Below, piece after piece: positions 19,191-26,463 of a stretch of 64,000 nt of DNA. The position numbers and the translations under genes are program-made. The stretch's first letter is position 1. Every line of letters begins with the position of its first letter. The stretch is taken from contig JAJEFJ010000071.1 of the NCBI GenBank assembly GCA_022820485.1, positions 83,559 through 147,558 of the forward strand. Reading direction: 5' to 3'. The DNA is from Candidatus Latescibacterota bacterium (GTDB lineage Bacteria; Latescibacterota; UBA2968; UBA8231). The notes beneath the pieces are model-generated. The model saw nothing but the letters and a program-made list of their open reading frames with translations, searched no databases and was not told the DNA's origin.

Positions 19191-19534
19191 TGTCTGAACA
19201 TCACTCTGAACATCACGTCGTCCCGCTCAAGATCTACTTTCTGATCTTCTTCGCCCTGATGATCGGCACGGTCCTCACCGTCGCGGCCGCCTTCGTCAAC
19301 ATGGGCTTTTTGAATACCCCGGTCGCCCTGATCATCGCTCTAGCAAAGGCATCGCTAGTCATTTTGTTCTTCATGCACGTAAAATACAGCCCCAAGCTGG
19401 TCGGGCTTTTCGCGGTCGCCGGCTTCTTCTGGCTGTGCATCCTGCTGGCCTTGACCATGCAAGACTACTACACGCGTAAGTTGGGGCCAGGAGAAGCGCC
19501 AGTGGAGTTTCTCAAGCAAGGGTCGTTTTTCTAA
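19190..19534 (+). CDS. coxD: Cytochrome c oxidase subunit IV (caa3 type)
   Basis: 114 residues with three helices (about 13-35, 42-62 and 70-90), as in prokaryotic caa3 subunit IV; LIIALAKASLVILFFMHVKY is the family signature. A His-rich N-terminus precedes the first helix. The start is TAATG-coupled to coxC. It closes the respiratory operon. Confidence 0.9.
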   Translation: MSEHHSEHHVVPLKIYFLIFFALMIGTVLTVAAAFVNMGFLNTPVALIIALAKASLVILFFMHVKYSPKLVGLFAVAGFFWLCILLALTMQDYYTRKLGPGEAPVEFLKQGSFF

Positions 19535-19575
19535 ATCCACGCCGGGCCTTATCGAAAATTGTCGAGTTGTCGCAG

Positions 19576-19611
19576 GCGCGAGACCTTTATACCTTGAATT
19601 ACGTCTCGCGC
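19576..19611 (+). terminator. Hairpin after the respiratory operon
   Basis: Perfect 9-bp inverted repeat GCGCGAGAC / GTCTCGCGC (arms 19576-19584 and 19603-19611). No clear T-run follows, so termination is a guess; the position, 40 bases after coxD, suits it. Confidence 0.35.
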
Positions 19612-19668
19612 TCTGAGGCGTCCCGCCCTCGATCCCAAGCCCTTTTCTTTCTTTAGGGACTGGCAAGC

Positions 19669-20010
19669 ATGGTTGACCCAAAAGACATTCAGGCGACCTG
19701 TGATGACATAGCCCGAGAATTTGCCCCCCTGAAAATTATTCTCTTCGGCTCCTATGCTTACGGCACCCCCACGGAAGACTCGGATGTCGATTTGTGCGTG
19801 ATCATGGCGATCCCAGAATCGCAGACTCGTCGCCAAGCCGTGGAGATTCGGAAGCGTATCCCCCGCCGCTTCCGCATGGATTTGCTCGTCCGTTCCCCCG
19901 AAGAAATTGCTTACCGAGTCTCGCATAACGACTGGTTTCTTCGGGAAATCACGCAAAAAGGGCAAGTACTTTATGAATCCGCTGACGCTGGAATGGACGC
20001 AAAAGGCTGA
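19669..20010 (+). CDS. MNT-type minimal nucleotidyltransferase (orphan antitoxin-like)
   Basis: 113-residue nucleotidyltransferase of the DNA polymerase beta fold. The active site is seen in LFGSYAYGTPTEDSDVDLCV (GSx10DxD) with a further aspartate in RMDLLVR. In MNT/HEPN toxin-antitoxin pairs such a protein inactivates a HEPN RNase encoded next to it by adding nucleotides. Here the expected HEPN gene is reduced to a 20-codon remnant that overlaps the 3' end of this gene. The active site is intact, so the protein may still work, possibly on a HEPN protein elsewhere. Confidence 0.85.
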   Translation: MVDPKDIQATCDDIAREFAPLKIILFGSYAYGTPTEDSDVDLCVIMAIPESQTRRQAVEIRKRIPRRFRMDLLVRSPEEIAYRVSHNDWFLREITQKGQVLYESADAGMDAKG

Positions 20011-20035
20011 AGGAGATTATGAGTATGTCGATTAA
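19973..20035 (+). pseudogene. Remnant of a HEPN-domain gene (first 20 codons)
   Basis: Short frame MNPLTLEWTQKAEGDYEYVD then stop. The first part matches the usual N-terminus of HEPN-domain proteins that follow MNT genes (pattern MNxLTxEWxxKAEGDY). It starts inside the end of the MNT gene, the normal position of the partner, and breaks off where the GIY-YIG gene begins (ATG 20019). Seen: the frame and the pattern. Inferred: the rest of the toxin gene was replaced. Confidence 0.65.
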
Positions 20036-20837
20036 GCTGAAGGACATCTGGCCAATCGAGAACGTTGGCGATTACAAGGTACATTTCGCACGCTACAACG
20101 GTGTCAATGAGCCGTTGGACGAGTGGTTGGAAGACCCTGACAATTGGGTCTATTGGCAAGCACATCGTCCCCAAAGAAACGAGTTCAGCCGAGAATTCAT
20201 CTTTTCGCTAATGAAGTTTTACAGCGAGGAAGATGTCTGGCTATTCGGAGGAATCTTCCGCGTCCTAGCTGATCATGGTCATGGGAACGAATACGAAGTC
20301 GAGTTGACAGATCATGGCGAAGACTTTATCGGACGGCTCAAAATTTTTCGGGACTATCGAAGCATGTCATCTCGCGTAAATTTAGAGAATCACTATGACG
20401 AATTCGAGGTCTCGGAAATACTGCGAGAGCCGTATTCGGGGCGAATCTTTCCCGGCTATGAGAACATCGATCTTCCCTTTAAGGAACTCGCAACTTTGGT
20501 TCAGAACGACAGGCCTGATTGGAAATCGGCTTTGGAGAACATAAAGGGCATCTATCTGATCACTGACACTAGTACGGGCAAACGATATGTCGGAAAAGCC
20601 TCTGGCGATCAAGGAATCTGGTTTCGGTGGGGGGAATACGTCAGTTCTGGCCACGGCTGGAACAAGGAGTTGCAGAAGTTAGTGGGCAACAAGCTGGACT
20701 ATGCCCGCGAAAATTTCAAGTTCACATTGCTTGAATACCGTCCGGCCCCCACACCCGATGAGACCATAGACAACCGGGAGAGCTATTGGAAGGAAGTTCT
20801 GTTGACGCGGGGCAAGTACGGCCTCAATCAGAACTGA
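20019..20837 (+). CDS. GIY-YIG nuclease-domain protein with unknown N-terminal domain
   Basis: 272 residues. The C-terminal third is a GIY-YIG domain: GIYLITD (177-183), KRYVGKA (188-194), the arginine in WFRWGEY (203), the glutamate in NRESYWKE (254) and a final Asn near 270, so the catalytic set looks complete. The first 160 residues are acidic and aromatic-rich and match nothing I recognise. A defence or mobile-DNA nuclease is plausible. GGAG at 20012 serves ATG 20019 or, with better spacing, ATG 20025. It begins inside the HEPN remnant and is followed by a terminator. Codon use is more A/T-rich than in the respiratory genes. Confidence 0.8.
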   Translation: MSMSIKLKDIWPIENVGDYKVHFARYNGVNEPLDEWLEDPDNWVYWQAHRPQRNEFSREFIFSLMKFYSEEDVWLFGGIFRVLADHGHGNEYEVELTDHGEDFIGRLKIFRDYRSMSSRVNLENHYDEFEVSEILREPYSGRIFPGYENIDLPFKELATLVQNDRPDWKSALENIKGIYLITDTSTGKRYVGKASGDQGIWFRWGEYVSSGHGWNKELQKLVGNKLDYARENFKFTLLEYRPAPTPDETIDNRESYWKEVLLTRGKYGLNQN

Positions 20838-20872
20838 TAGTATTGGTCTCCAACATTTCCATCTCCACCCAA

Positions 20873-20906
20873 AAAGCCCAAGCCGTCTAAAAACGGCTTG
20901 GGCTTT
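20873..20906 (+). terminator. Strong hairpin terminator after the GIY-YIG gene
   Basis: Perfect 14-bp inverted repeat (AAAGCCCAAGCCGT / ACGGCTTGGGCTTT, loop of 6) with an A-run before and T-run in the arm; it could work in both directions. Confidence 0.85.
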
Positions 20907-20987
20907 CATTGTATATGGCTTTCCCCATCCCCAAGTAATACCTTACGACATCTAATCCAATTCAACCTGTTCACGAAGAAAGACGCC

Positions 20988-21707
20988 ATGACACCACGCT
21001 TTGATGCCTACATCGACAAGATCCGGTCGTTGCCTGCCAATCCGACGGATAGAGACGTCGTCACCTCGGATTTTCTGCTCGGAGAAGAAGGTCGAATTGA
21101 AATATACTATGCGCCACTCCACGGCGTAACAACCGATGCAAAAATCATCATTGTCGGTATAACGCCTGGCATCCAGCAAATAGTAGCCGCATTTGCAGAG
21201 GCCCGGAGGCTGCTCCACGAGGGCATGAAGCTACCTCATCTCTTCAAGGAGATCCGTCGCCGGATGGCGTTCAAGGGACCCATGCGGACAAATCTTATCG
21301 ATATGCTCGACAAGATCGGTGTGGCGGATCGTCTTGAACTTGCCAGCACTGCCCAGCTATTCGACGACGCCTCTCACCTTCTGCACTCCACGTCCGCACT
21401 CCGGTACCCAGTGTTCAACCAAGGGAAAAACTACACCGGATCCAATCCGCCAATTCACAGATCGACGCTCCTCAAATCTCTTCTCACCTCCACTTTGCCA
21501 CCGGAACTCGATCAAGTACCCGATGCGTTGATCGTGCCGCTGGGCAAGGCGGTCACCACGGATGCGCTGAAGATAATCGGCTTTGACAAGGGACGAAGCG
21601 TACTGCGTGGATTCCCACATCCATCTGGAGGCAACGGCCATCGAAAGGCACAATTCCAGCGGGAATTTCACAGTTTGTGCAGCATCGTTCGCGCTTGGAA
21701 CCCCTGA
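20988..21707 (+). CDS. Uracil-DNA-glycosylase-superfamily-like protein
   Basis: 239 residues. The segment KIIIVGITPGIQQ resembles the water-activating GxxPG motif of the uracil-DNA glycosylase fold, DALIVPLGKAVTTDAL the central strand, and GFPHPSGGNGHRKAQF the DNA-intercalation HPSxxN motif. The middle is diverged and no Fe-S cysteines are apparent, so it is a distant member and base specificity cannot be given. The ATG at 20988 is preferred over an earlier frame that crosses the terminator. It stands alone among accessory genes. Confidence 0.6.
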   Translation: MTPRFDAYIDKIRSLPANPTDRDVVTSDFLLGEEGRIEIYYAPLHGVTTDAKIIIVGITPGIQQIVAAFAEARRLLHEGMKLPHLFKEIRRRMAFKGPMRTNLIDMLDKIGVADRLELASTAQLFDDASHLLHSTSALRYPVFNQGKNYTGSNPPIHRSTLLKSLLTSTLPPELDQVPDALIVPLGKAVTTDALKIIGFDKGRSVLRGFPHPSGGNGHRKAQFQREFHSLCSIVRAWNP

Positions 21708-21770
21708 TGACCCACTAAACGCCCCCAACGTAGTCGATAAAGAATCCTCTAAAACACCAAGGTAGTACTT

Positions 21771-22352
21771 TTAGGTGGATACCATAGTTTCGGCCAGCGC
21801 AAAGCAGCAGGAACTGTGGGCTTGACCTAGGCTCTTACTCCAAGCGTCGCGGGGATAAGGGCGGCCGGGTACCGCCGTGCCATCGAGTTGCATTTGGCCA
21901 GCGGCGGCAAAAACCAGCACCGTAAAGACGATCTGAGGATTGATGGTAGGCGGGCCGACTAGGGGGCTTTCCAATTGCTCCCAAGTGGCGGTCAGCGTGT
22001 GGTGCTCGCTTTGGATGGTCCAAGAAGGATTGCGGTCAATGAGACCAGCGCGGCTGAAGGTGGCTGTCCATTGGGGCAGGTCGCGGTCGAATGGATTATT
22101 GCTGCCGCGAATCATGGTGACAGTGATAAAATCGGCCAAGTCGGGGTTGTCGGTGCAGACGGCTGTCAGGCCCTCGGAGCCGGGAATGTCGATATAGGCC
22201 ACCGTGCCCTGGCCTGCGGGGCTATAGGCAGCGCTGTACAGACTGAGTTGCCCACTATCGACTTGGCTCCCGGGCAGACGCAGATAGAGAATCCAATGTT
22301 CGCCAGACCAGAGGAGCGGACCTTGACTGAGGTCGGCGGCACAATGGATCAT
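21771..22352 (-). CDS. Unknown 193-residue protein coupled to a PIN toxin gene
   Basis: Not recognised. The sequence is beta-rich and mixed in charge, with no signal peptide or membrane helix; Trp- and Pro-containing segments such as LLWSGEHWILYLRLPGS and TWEQLESPLVGPPT suggest a globular domain. Its ATG follows the TAG of the PIN-domain gene with no base between, so the two are probably translated together, which would make it a third member of that toxin-antitoxin operon. Confidence 0.6.
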   Translation of the reverse strand: MIHCAADLSQGPLLWSGEHWILYLRLPGSQVDSGQLSLYSAAYSPAGQGTVAYIDIPGSEGLTAVCTDNPDLADFITVTMIRGSNNPFDRDLPQWTATFSRAGLIDRNPSWTIQSEHHTLTATWEQLESPLVGPPTINPQIVFTVLVFAAAGQMQLDGTAVPGRPYPRDAWSKSLGQAHSSCCFALAETMVST

Positions 22353-22796
22353 CTAAACCGTCTCGGGGGCAACGGCCATAATTCCTTCAGGTGCATAACG
22401 GGCGAAGTCTGCCGTGTTGAAGGTCAGGATATGCGTTGCGCCATGCGAAAGAATCGCCGCAACCAATCGAGCATCGTGAACCTGAACCCCTGATACACCA
22501 TAAGTCACAACAAGCCGTCTCCATTCAGCATACAGGGCTGGCAAATCTGGAAGCAAAGGAAACAGTCTCTCTGCACGTTGCAAGAGCCTATCTGTTTCCG
22601 ATGGCGTAAGCCCAAAACCATTTCGATCAATCGGACGAGTTGACGCATTCCAGAATTCTATAAAATTTTGCAATGTGGCTTGCAGTTGATGACCGTTTAT
22701 CCGCAATTTGCGCACAGCCGCTCGAACGATTGGATAACGTGGATCAGTGCGATATAAAACTCGCAACAAAACATTCGTATCGACCAGATAAATCAC
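22353..22796 (-). CDS. vapC: VapC-like PIN-domain ribonuclease toxin
   Basis: 147-residue PIN domain. Acidic catalytic residues are in place: D6 (LVDTNVLLR), E47 (NFIEFW), D108 (VHDARLVA) and D130 (FNTADF). Such toxins cleave tRNA or rRNA. The GTG start at 22796 comes two bases after the stop of the antitoxin-like gene, the standard antitoxin-toxin order, and the unknown 193-residue gene follows directly. Confidence 0.88.
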   Translation of the reverse strand: MIYLVDTNVLLRVLYRTDPRYPIVRAAVRKLRINGHQLQATLQNFIEFWNASTRPIDRNGFGLTPSETDRLLQRAERLFPLLPDLPALYAEWRRLVVTYGVSGVQVHDARLVAAILSHGATHILTFNTADFARYAPEGIMAVAPETV

Positions 22797-22798
22797 GA

Positions 22799-23128
22799 CT
22801 ATAAATGATCCTCGTAAAGTCCTTTGCGGCTAACCGCGTAATCGGATAATGGGGGGCAATCGGGATCAACATAATCCATAAAAACGTCGGCCAACTGATC
22901 GGCTAGGGCCTCGAATTTATCATCAGATAGCGGCTCCATCTTAGCCTGATCCCATGGAATGGATTCTTCTGCCGCGTCGCGTAGGCGACTTATTTCCCCT
23001 GAGTCTTCAAGGTCTTCCAGCAAATTCAACAGCTCTTCCCAAACCGCATAGTCGATCAGCACTGATTGCTTCTCGCCATTAGAGTCCACGACAAACTGGA
23101 ATTTTTGAATCAGATCAGCAACGCCCAT
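22799..23128 (-). CDS. Antitoxin partner of the PIN toxin (Phd/RelB-like)
   Basis: 109 residues. The start VADLIQKFQFVVDSNGEKQS followed by VLIDYAVWEELLNLLEDLED has the pattern of Phd/YefM-like antitoxins, in which a beta-strand start is followed by helices and a toxin-binding tail; the rest is acidic. The true start is the ATG at 23128 with AGGAG upstream; a longer frame reading into the groES-like gene is spurious. The family assignment is by pattern and genomic position. Confidence 0.7.
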   Translation of the reverse strand: MGVADLIQKFQFVVDSNGEKQSVLIDYAVWEELLNLLEDLEDSGEISRLRDAAEESIPWDQAKMEPLSDDKFEALADQLADVFMDYVDPDCPPLSDYAVSRKGLYEDHL

Positions 23129-23166
23129 TTCGTTCTCCTTTCCTGCATACGGTTTCCAAACGGCCC

Positions 23167-23529
23167 TCAGGCAATATCGCGAACGAGCACTAAGATCGCC
23201 GCCTGCGGCACGACGATGAACTTCTCGTCGTCGAACTTGATTTCCACCGCGTCTTTGCGCAGGAAAATGGCGTGGTCGCCTTTTTTGGCTTGGAGGCCGA
23301 TGTAGCGCATCTGCTCGCCCCCCTCTTCCCAAGGTGCGTCGTCGTCATCGGCTTTCGGCGGCAAGGGAACGCCCGGCCCCACTTCTTCGATGCGCCCGCT
23401 TTGCACATCCTCCTTTTCCAAGGCGGTCGGCGGCAAATAGAGCCCTACGGCCGTGCGCTCTTCCATGTCGTCAACTCGGATTAGCACGCGATCTCCGACT
23501 ACGTACAGTTCCTTGTCGCCCCTAATCAT
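23167..23529 (-). CDS. GroES-like co-chaperonin, variant without adjacent groEL
   Basis: 120-residue beta-barrel protein. LYVVGDRVLIRVDDMEERTAVGLYLPP and the central GRIEEVGPGVPLP match the GroES core (DRVLV... GGIVLP... GEVVAVGPG), and KKGDHAIFLRKDAVEIKFDDEKFIVVPQAAILVLV the C-terminal strands. A 20-residue acidic, aromatic insert (DDDDAPWEEGGEQM) lies where normal GroES is short, and no groEL is next to it. A GGGAGGGG precedes the ATG. It may be a specialised paralogue. Confidence 0.8.
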   Translation of the reverse strand: MIRGDKELYVVGDRVLIRVDDMEERTAVGLYLPPTALEKEDVQSGRIEEVGPGVPLPPKADDDDAPWEEGGEQMRYIGLQAKKGDHAIFLRKDAVEIKFDDEKFIVVPQAAILVLVRDIA

Positions 23530-23544
23530 CTGCCCCTCCCTAGG

Positions 23545-24759
23545 TTAAGACGCCAGTCGCAAACACTCGTTGTAGCGCTCAAAGTGCTCCCCTTCCCCCT
23601 CTGCTGGATCGACGTACTTGAGCCAAAGGGCGCTGTCCTTCCTGTCGCCGCTGAGTTTGCGGCGGCTGCCGAGGTTGCTCGGATCGGCCCCGTTCCACAC
23701 CACTTGACCGTCCTGCATATAGATGAACTCCCCTCGGTAGCGGTCAATGAGCTCCCGCTGTTCCTCTTGGTAGATCAGCCCCTGCTCGCAGGTAGTGCGC
23801 CGCCAATTGGCCACCGTGGCGTCTGAGTCCGTAGATACGGAGTCAAATTCGGCCAGCGGAGCCTCGACCTCGCTCACAAAATCGATCTCGTTCAAATCCA
23901 CTGTGCCAAAGCCATGCTTGGCAGCTATCAGCAAGTGATTGCGGTCGCGGCGGAAAGGCGGCGTCGGCCAATCGGAATGGGGACCGTGGCCCATTAAGGT
24001 CATGCCGCAGGCATCGGTCGCCACCGGATGATCGCCGGCCATCAAAGCGTTGCAAATCCGGCCCTCGCCGCCCCATTCGCGGCCCCATTGGCCGGTGAGG
24101 GCCTCGACGATGTTGAGGCAGGGTTTGGTAATCATGCCCAAGTCTGGCAGGACGTAGGAAAGCCGGATGAGATGGTGGTAATACGACCGCGTCCGCCCTT
24201 CCGGTGGGATCATCGGCGGCAAGCCAAAGAGGTTTTTCAGGGTCAAGGTAATGCCCATAAAGGCGTGATTCTTCATCTTGGCGATGGATACCACCTCGTC
24301 GGCCTCGGCAAAAATGGCATTGAGTAGATAGCGGTCGAACATGCAGCCGCCACCGGGCACGTCGTACGTGGCAAAGGGCGGCAAATTCGAATCGACATAG
24401 CGGACGCCAAAATCGTCCAATATATAGCGGTAGTTAAAGTCGTCGGGCGTTACATGGCCGTTGCCGTAAGGGTAAGTGTCGGTGGCGATTAGCTCGGCTG
24501 TAGTCCGCTCTCGCAGCAGGCGCAGCACCGCGCGGGCCACGGCATCATCTACCAACTCCCTGCGGCGGCCAGCGAAGTACTCGATGCGCTCTGGAGGCTT
24601 GATCATATTGAATTTTAATACGATCCGCCGCGCCTTTTCCAGCTTCTTCCAAGAGCGCTCTAGCGGATCGGTAGTCCGCTTGAGGACTTCGTAGATTTCT
24701 TTCTCGCTCGCCCGATGGTCGCAGTGCGAAGCTCTAACAGTGTATTGTCTATCGTCCAT
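23545..24759 (-). CDS. DUF362-family protein
   Basis: 404 residues. The DUF362 core is recognised from KARRIVLKFNMIKPPE, EADEVVSIAKMKNHAFMGIT with LTLKNLFGLPP, and the ALMAGDHPVATDACGMTLMG stretch. The usual C-terminal ferredoxin cysteines are absent. DUF362 proteins have no settled function; some accompany iron-sulfur or cofactor enzymes. It lies 15 bases downstream of the stop-to-stop neighbour GroES-like gene on the same strand, and may be co-transcribed with the genes before it. Confidence 0.8.
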   Translation of the reverse strand: MDDRQYTVRASHCDHRASEKEIYEVLKRTTDPLERSWKKLEKARRIVLKFNMIKPPERIEYFAGRRRELVDDAVARAVLRLLRERTTAELIATDTYPYGNGHVTPDDFNYRYILDDFGVRYVDSNLPPFATYDVPGGGCMFDRYLLNAIFAEADEVVSIAKMKNHAFMGITLTLKNLFGLPPMIPPEGRTRSYYHHLIRLSYVLPDLGMITKPCLNIVEALTGQWGREWGGEGRICNALMAGDHPVATDACGMTLMGHGPHSDWPTPPFRRDRNHLLIAAKHGFGTVDLNEIDFVSEVEAPLAEFDSVSTDSDATVANWRRTTCEQGLIYQEEQRELIDRYRGEFIYMQDGQVVWNGADPSNLGSRRKLSGDRKDSALWLKYVDPAEGEGEHFERYNECLRLAS

Positions 24760-24791
24760 GATGACTTTCCCTTTCTGTTAAGTGTTTGTGG

Positions 24792-26120
24792 CTACTCGCC
24801 GAGGACACCCACGGTCTGTTCGAGCCGCATTAGGGCAAGTGCCTTATCGCGGCGCGCGACAGCGCTTTGCGTGCGCGCCTCCACTAGCGCCAATTGCGCG
24901 TCCAGATTTTCCAGTTGCGTGCCGACCCCGCTCGCATAGCGCACCTCGGCGACCTCCAAGCCCTTCTCGGCCTGCAATACTGCATCGCGGTGGGCCTCAA
25001 TGCGCTCGCTGGCTTCCTCGACCGCATAATAGGCCTGTTGGATTTGCAGCCGCACCTGCCTTGCGATCCGTTGCTGGTCGTACTCTATCCGGCGCAGGTC
25101 CTGCCGTGCCTGCGCTACGCGCGCCCCGGTGAGCCGCCCGTCGAAAAGCGGTATTTGCAATACCAGCCCGGTGTTCCAACTCTTGCGCCACTCCCGGTCG
25201 GCTAGGTCGAACCCATCGCTCTGGAACTGGGTTTGCCCAGCGGCTACCAATTCCACGCTAGGCCGGGTGGACGCTTGATCGGCAGCGATCTTCCGCTCGT
25301 GCCATCCTATTTCTTGCGCGACGTGTGCTAGCTCTGGCCGCTTCGCTAACCCCAAGACGACGAGAGCGTCGAGGTCATCGAGATTGAGCACCGTCTCGGT
25401 GCGGAACGTTCCCCTCACTTCTATGGTTTGGTCCAAGTCTAAACCCACGACATCCTTGAAGGCCATCGTGGCCAGCCGCAGGTTGTTTTTTGCACTGATG
25501 GAGTCGGCGCGCATGTTTGAGACCTGTACCTGAGCGCGCAACTGGTCCAGCTCAGCGGCCCGACCAGCCTGAGCCTGTGCCTCCACCTGAGACAGATTGC
25601 GTCTAGCCCACGCCAGCGCCAGATGCGATACGGTGCGCAATTCCTCGGCTAGGAGCAGGTCGTAAAATCGCTCCTCAACCTCGGCTAGCACGAGTTGTGT
25701 TGTCTGCCGTTCGGTTTCGCCGAGCATGGCAAATTGGCGGCGAGCCATGTCCTCAGTAGCGCGAATGCGACCTCCGGCATAGAGCGGCTGGCGCACGCTC
25801 AGGACGCCCGTGAGGTTGTTTTCCGTGCCGGTCCTGACGGCATTGCCAGCAAAGACAAAAGAAGGCAGCAGCCAATTGCGGCTATACGTGAAGGAGGCAT
25901 CGACTTGCGGCAACCCCGCCGCTCGCGCTACGCGTAGCTCTTCGCGCCCGCGCAGCAGATCAATGCGGGCTTGCAACAGGTGCTCGTTGTTTTCTTGCAC
26001 CAAAGCCAACCCGGTTTGCAAGTCGAGGATCAGAGGCGTGGGCTCTGCGTCGGCAGGACGACTGGAAACCACGCACAAGACTGTCAAGCTGACCACTTTC
26101 ATCCCGGTCTTGCTCAACAT
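24792..26120 (-). CDS. TolC-family outer membrane efflux protein
   Basis: 442 residues with a signal peptide (VVSLTVLCVVSSRPADAEP). Two OEP repeats are seen: the first with LVQENNEHLLQARIDLLRG and SVRQPLYAGGRIRATEDMAR, the second with VLQIPLFDGRLTGARVAQAR and a C-terminal VRYASGVGTQLENLDAQLAL. It would form the outer-membrane channel of an efflux pump or type I system; no pump or adaptor gene is nearby. The ATG at 26120 overlaps the glutaredoxin-like stop by 7 bases; an in-frame GTG at 26144 is less likely. Confidence 0.92.
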   Translation of the reverse strand: MLSKTGMKVVSLTVLCVVSSRPADAEPTPLILDLQTGLALVQENNEHLLQARIDLLRGREELRVARAAGLPQVDASFTYSRNWLLPSFVFAGNAVRTGTENNLTGVLSVRQPLYAGGRIRATEDMARRQFAMLGETERQTTQLVLAEVEERFYDLLLAEELRTVSHLALAWARRNLSQVEAQAQAGRAAELDQLRAQVQVSNMRADSISAKNNLRLATMAFKDVVGLDLDQTIEVRGTFRTETVLNLDDLDALVVLGLAKRPELAHVAQEIGWHERKIAADQASTRPSVELVAAGQTQFQSDGFDLADREWRKSWNTGLVLQIPLFDGRLTGARVAQARQDLRRIEYDQQRIARQVRLQIQQAYYAVEEASERIEAHRDAVLQAEKGLEVAEVRYASGVGTQLENLDAQLALVEARTQSAVARRDKALALMRLEQTVGVLGE

Positions 26121-26374
26121 AGCAAACCGCGCTGCCGCAACCACGCCTCAACCTCCACTCCTCCCACATCGGCCAGCATAACGCCGTCGATTTCGACGCA
26201 GGGCGAGGCGTATTGTCGGCTCTTGGCAACCATTTCCGCAAAGGCTTTGCGGTCGCTGGTAATATCCAATTCCTCGTATGGTAATCCGGCTCTATCGAGT
26301 ACCGTCCGCACGCCCGGACTCCAAGGGCAATACGGATTGAGATACGCTTTGATTATAGGAGTAGTCTGTTCCAC
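26114..26374 (-). CDS. Glutaredoxin-like protein with single active-site cysteine
   Basis: 86 residues, normal glutaredoxin length. Thioredoxin-fold strands are visible: IIKAYLNPYCPWSPGVRTVL then GLPYEELDI and SPCVEIDGVMLADVGG. The active site reads CPWS instead of CPYC, so only a monothiol mechanism is possible. The GTG at 26374 with GGAAAGG upstream is chosen because it gives a standard N-terminus; an earlier in-frame start at 26446 would cover the promoter region. Overlaps the TolC-type gene. Confidence 0.75.
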   Translation of the reverse strand: MEQTTPIIKAYLNPYCPWSPGVRTVLDRAGLPYEELDITSDRKAFAEMVAKSRQYASPCVEIDGVMLADVGGVEVEAWLRQRGLLC

Positions 26375-26400
26375 TTTGGCCTTTCCGATGTACAAAGGAC

Positions 26401-26446
26401 GCGATATATTGAGAAAAACATATCGCCCGCCTCTCATCCCTGTCAA
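26401..26446. promoter_or_regulatory. Divergent promoter region with inverted repeat
   Basis: For the minus strand, TTGACA (26441-26446) and TATGTT (26417-26422) are 18 bases apart, about 45 bases before the glutaredoxin-like start. A 7-bp inverted repeat GCGATAT / ATATCGC (26401-26407, 26420-26426) overlaps the -10 and could be an operator serving both divergent genes. Confidence 0.45.
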
Positions 26447-26463
26447 GGAAGGGGCTTCAATCT

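Noticed and set aside
26375..26446. Longer start for the glutaredoxin-like gene at 26446
   Set aside because: It would cover the -10/-35 region and add a non-glutaredoxin N-terminus.
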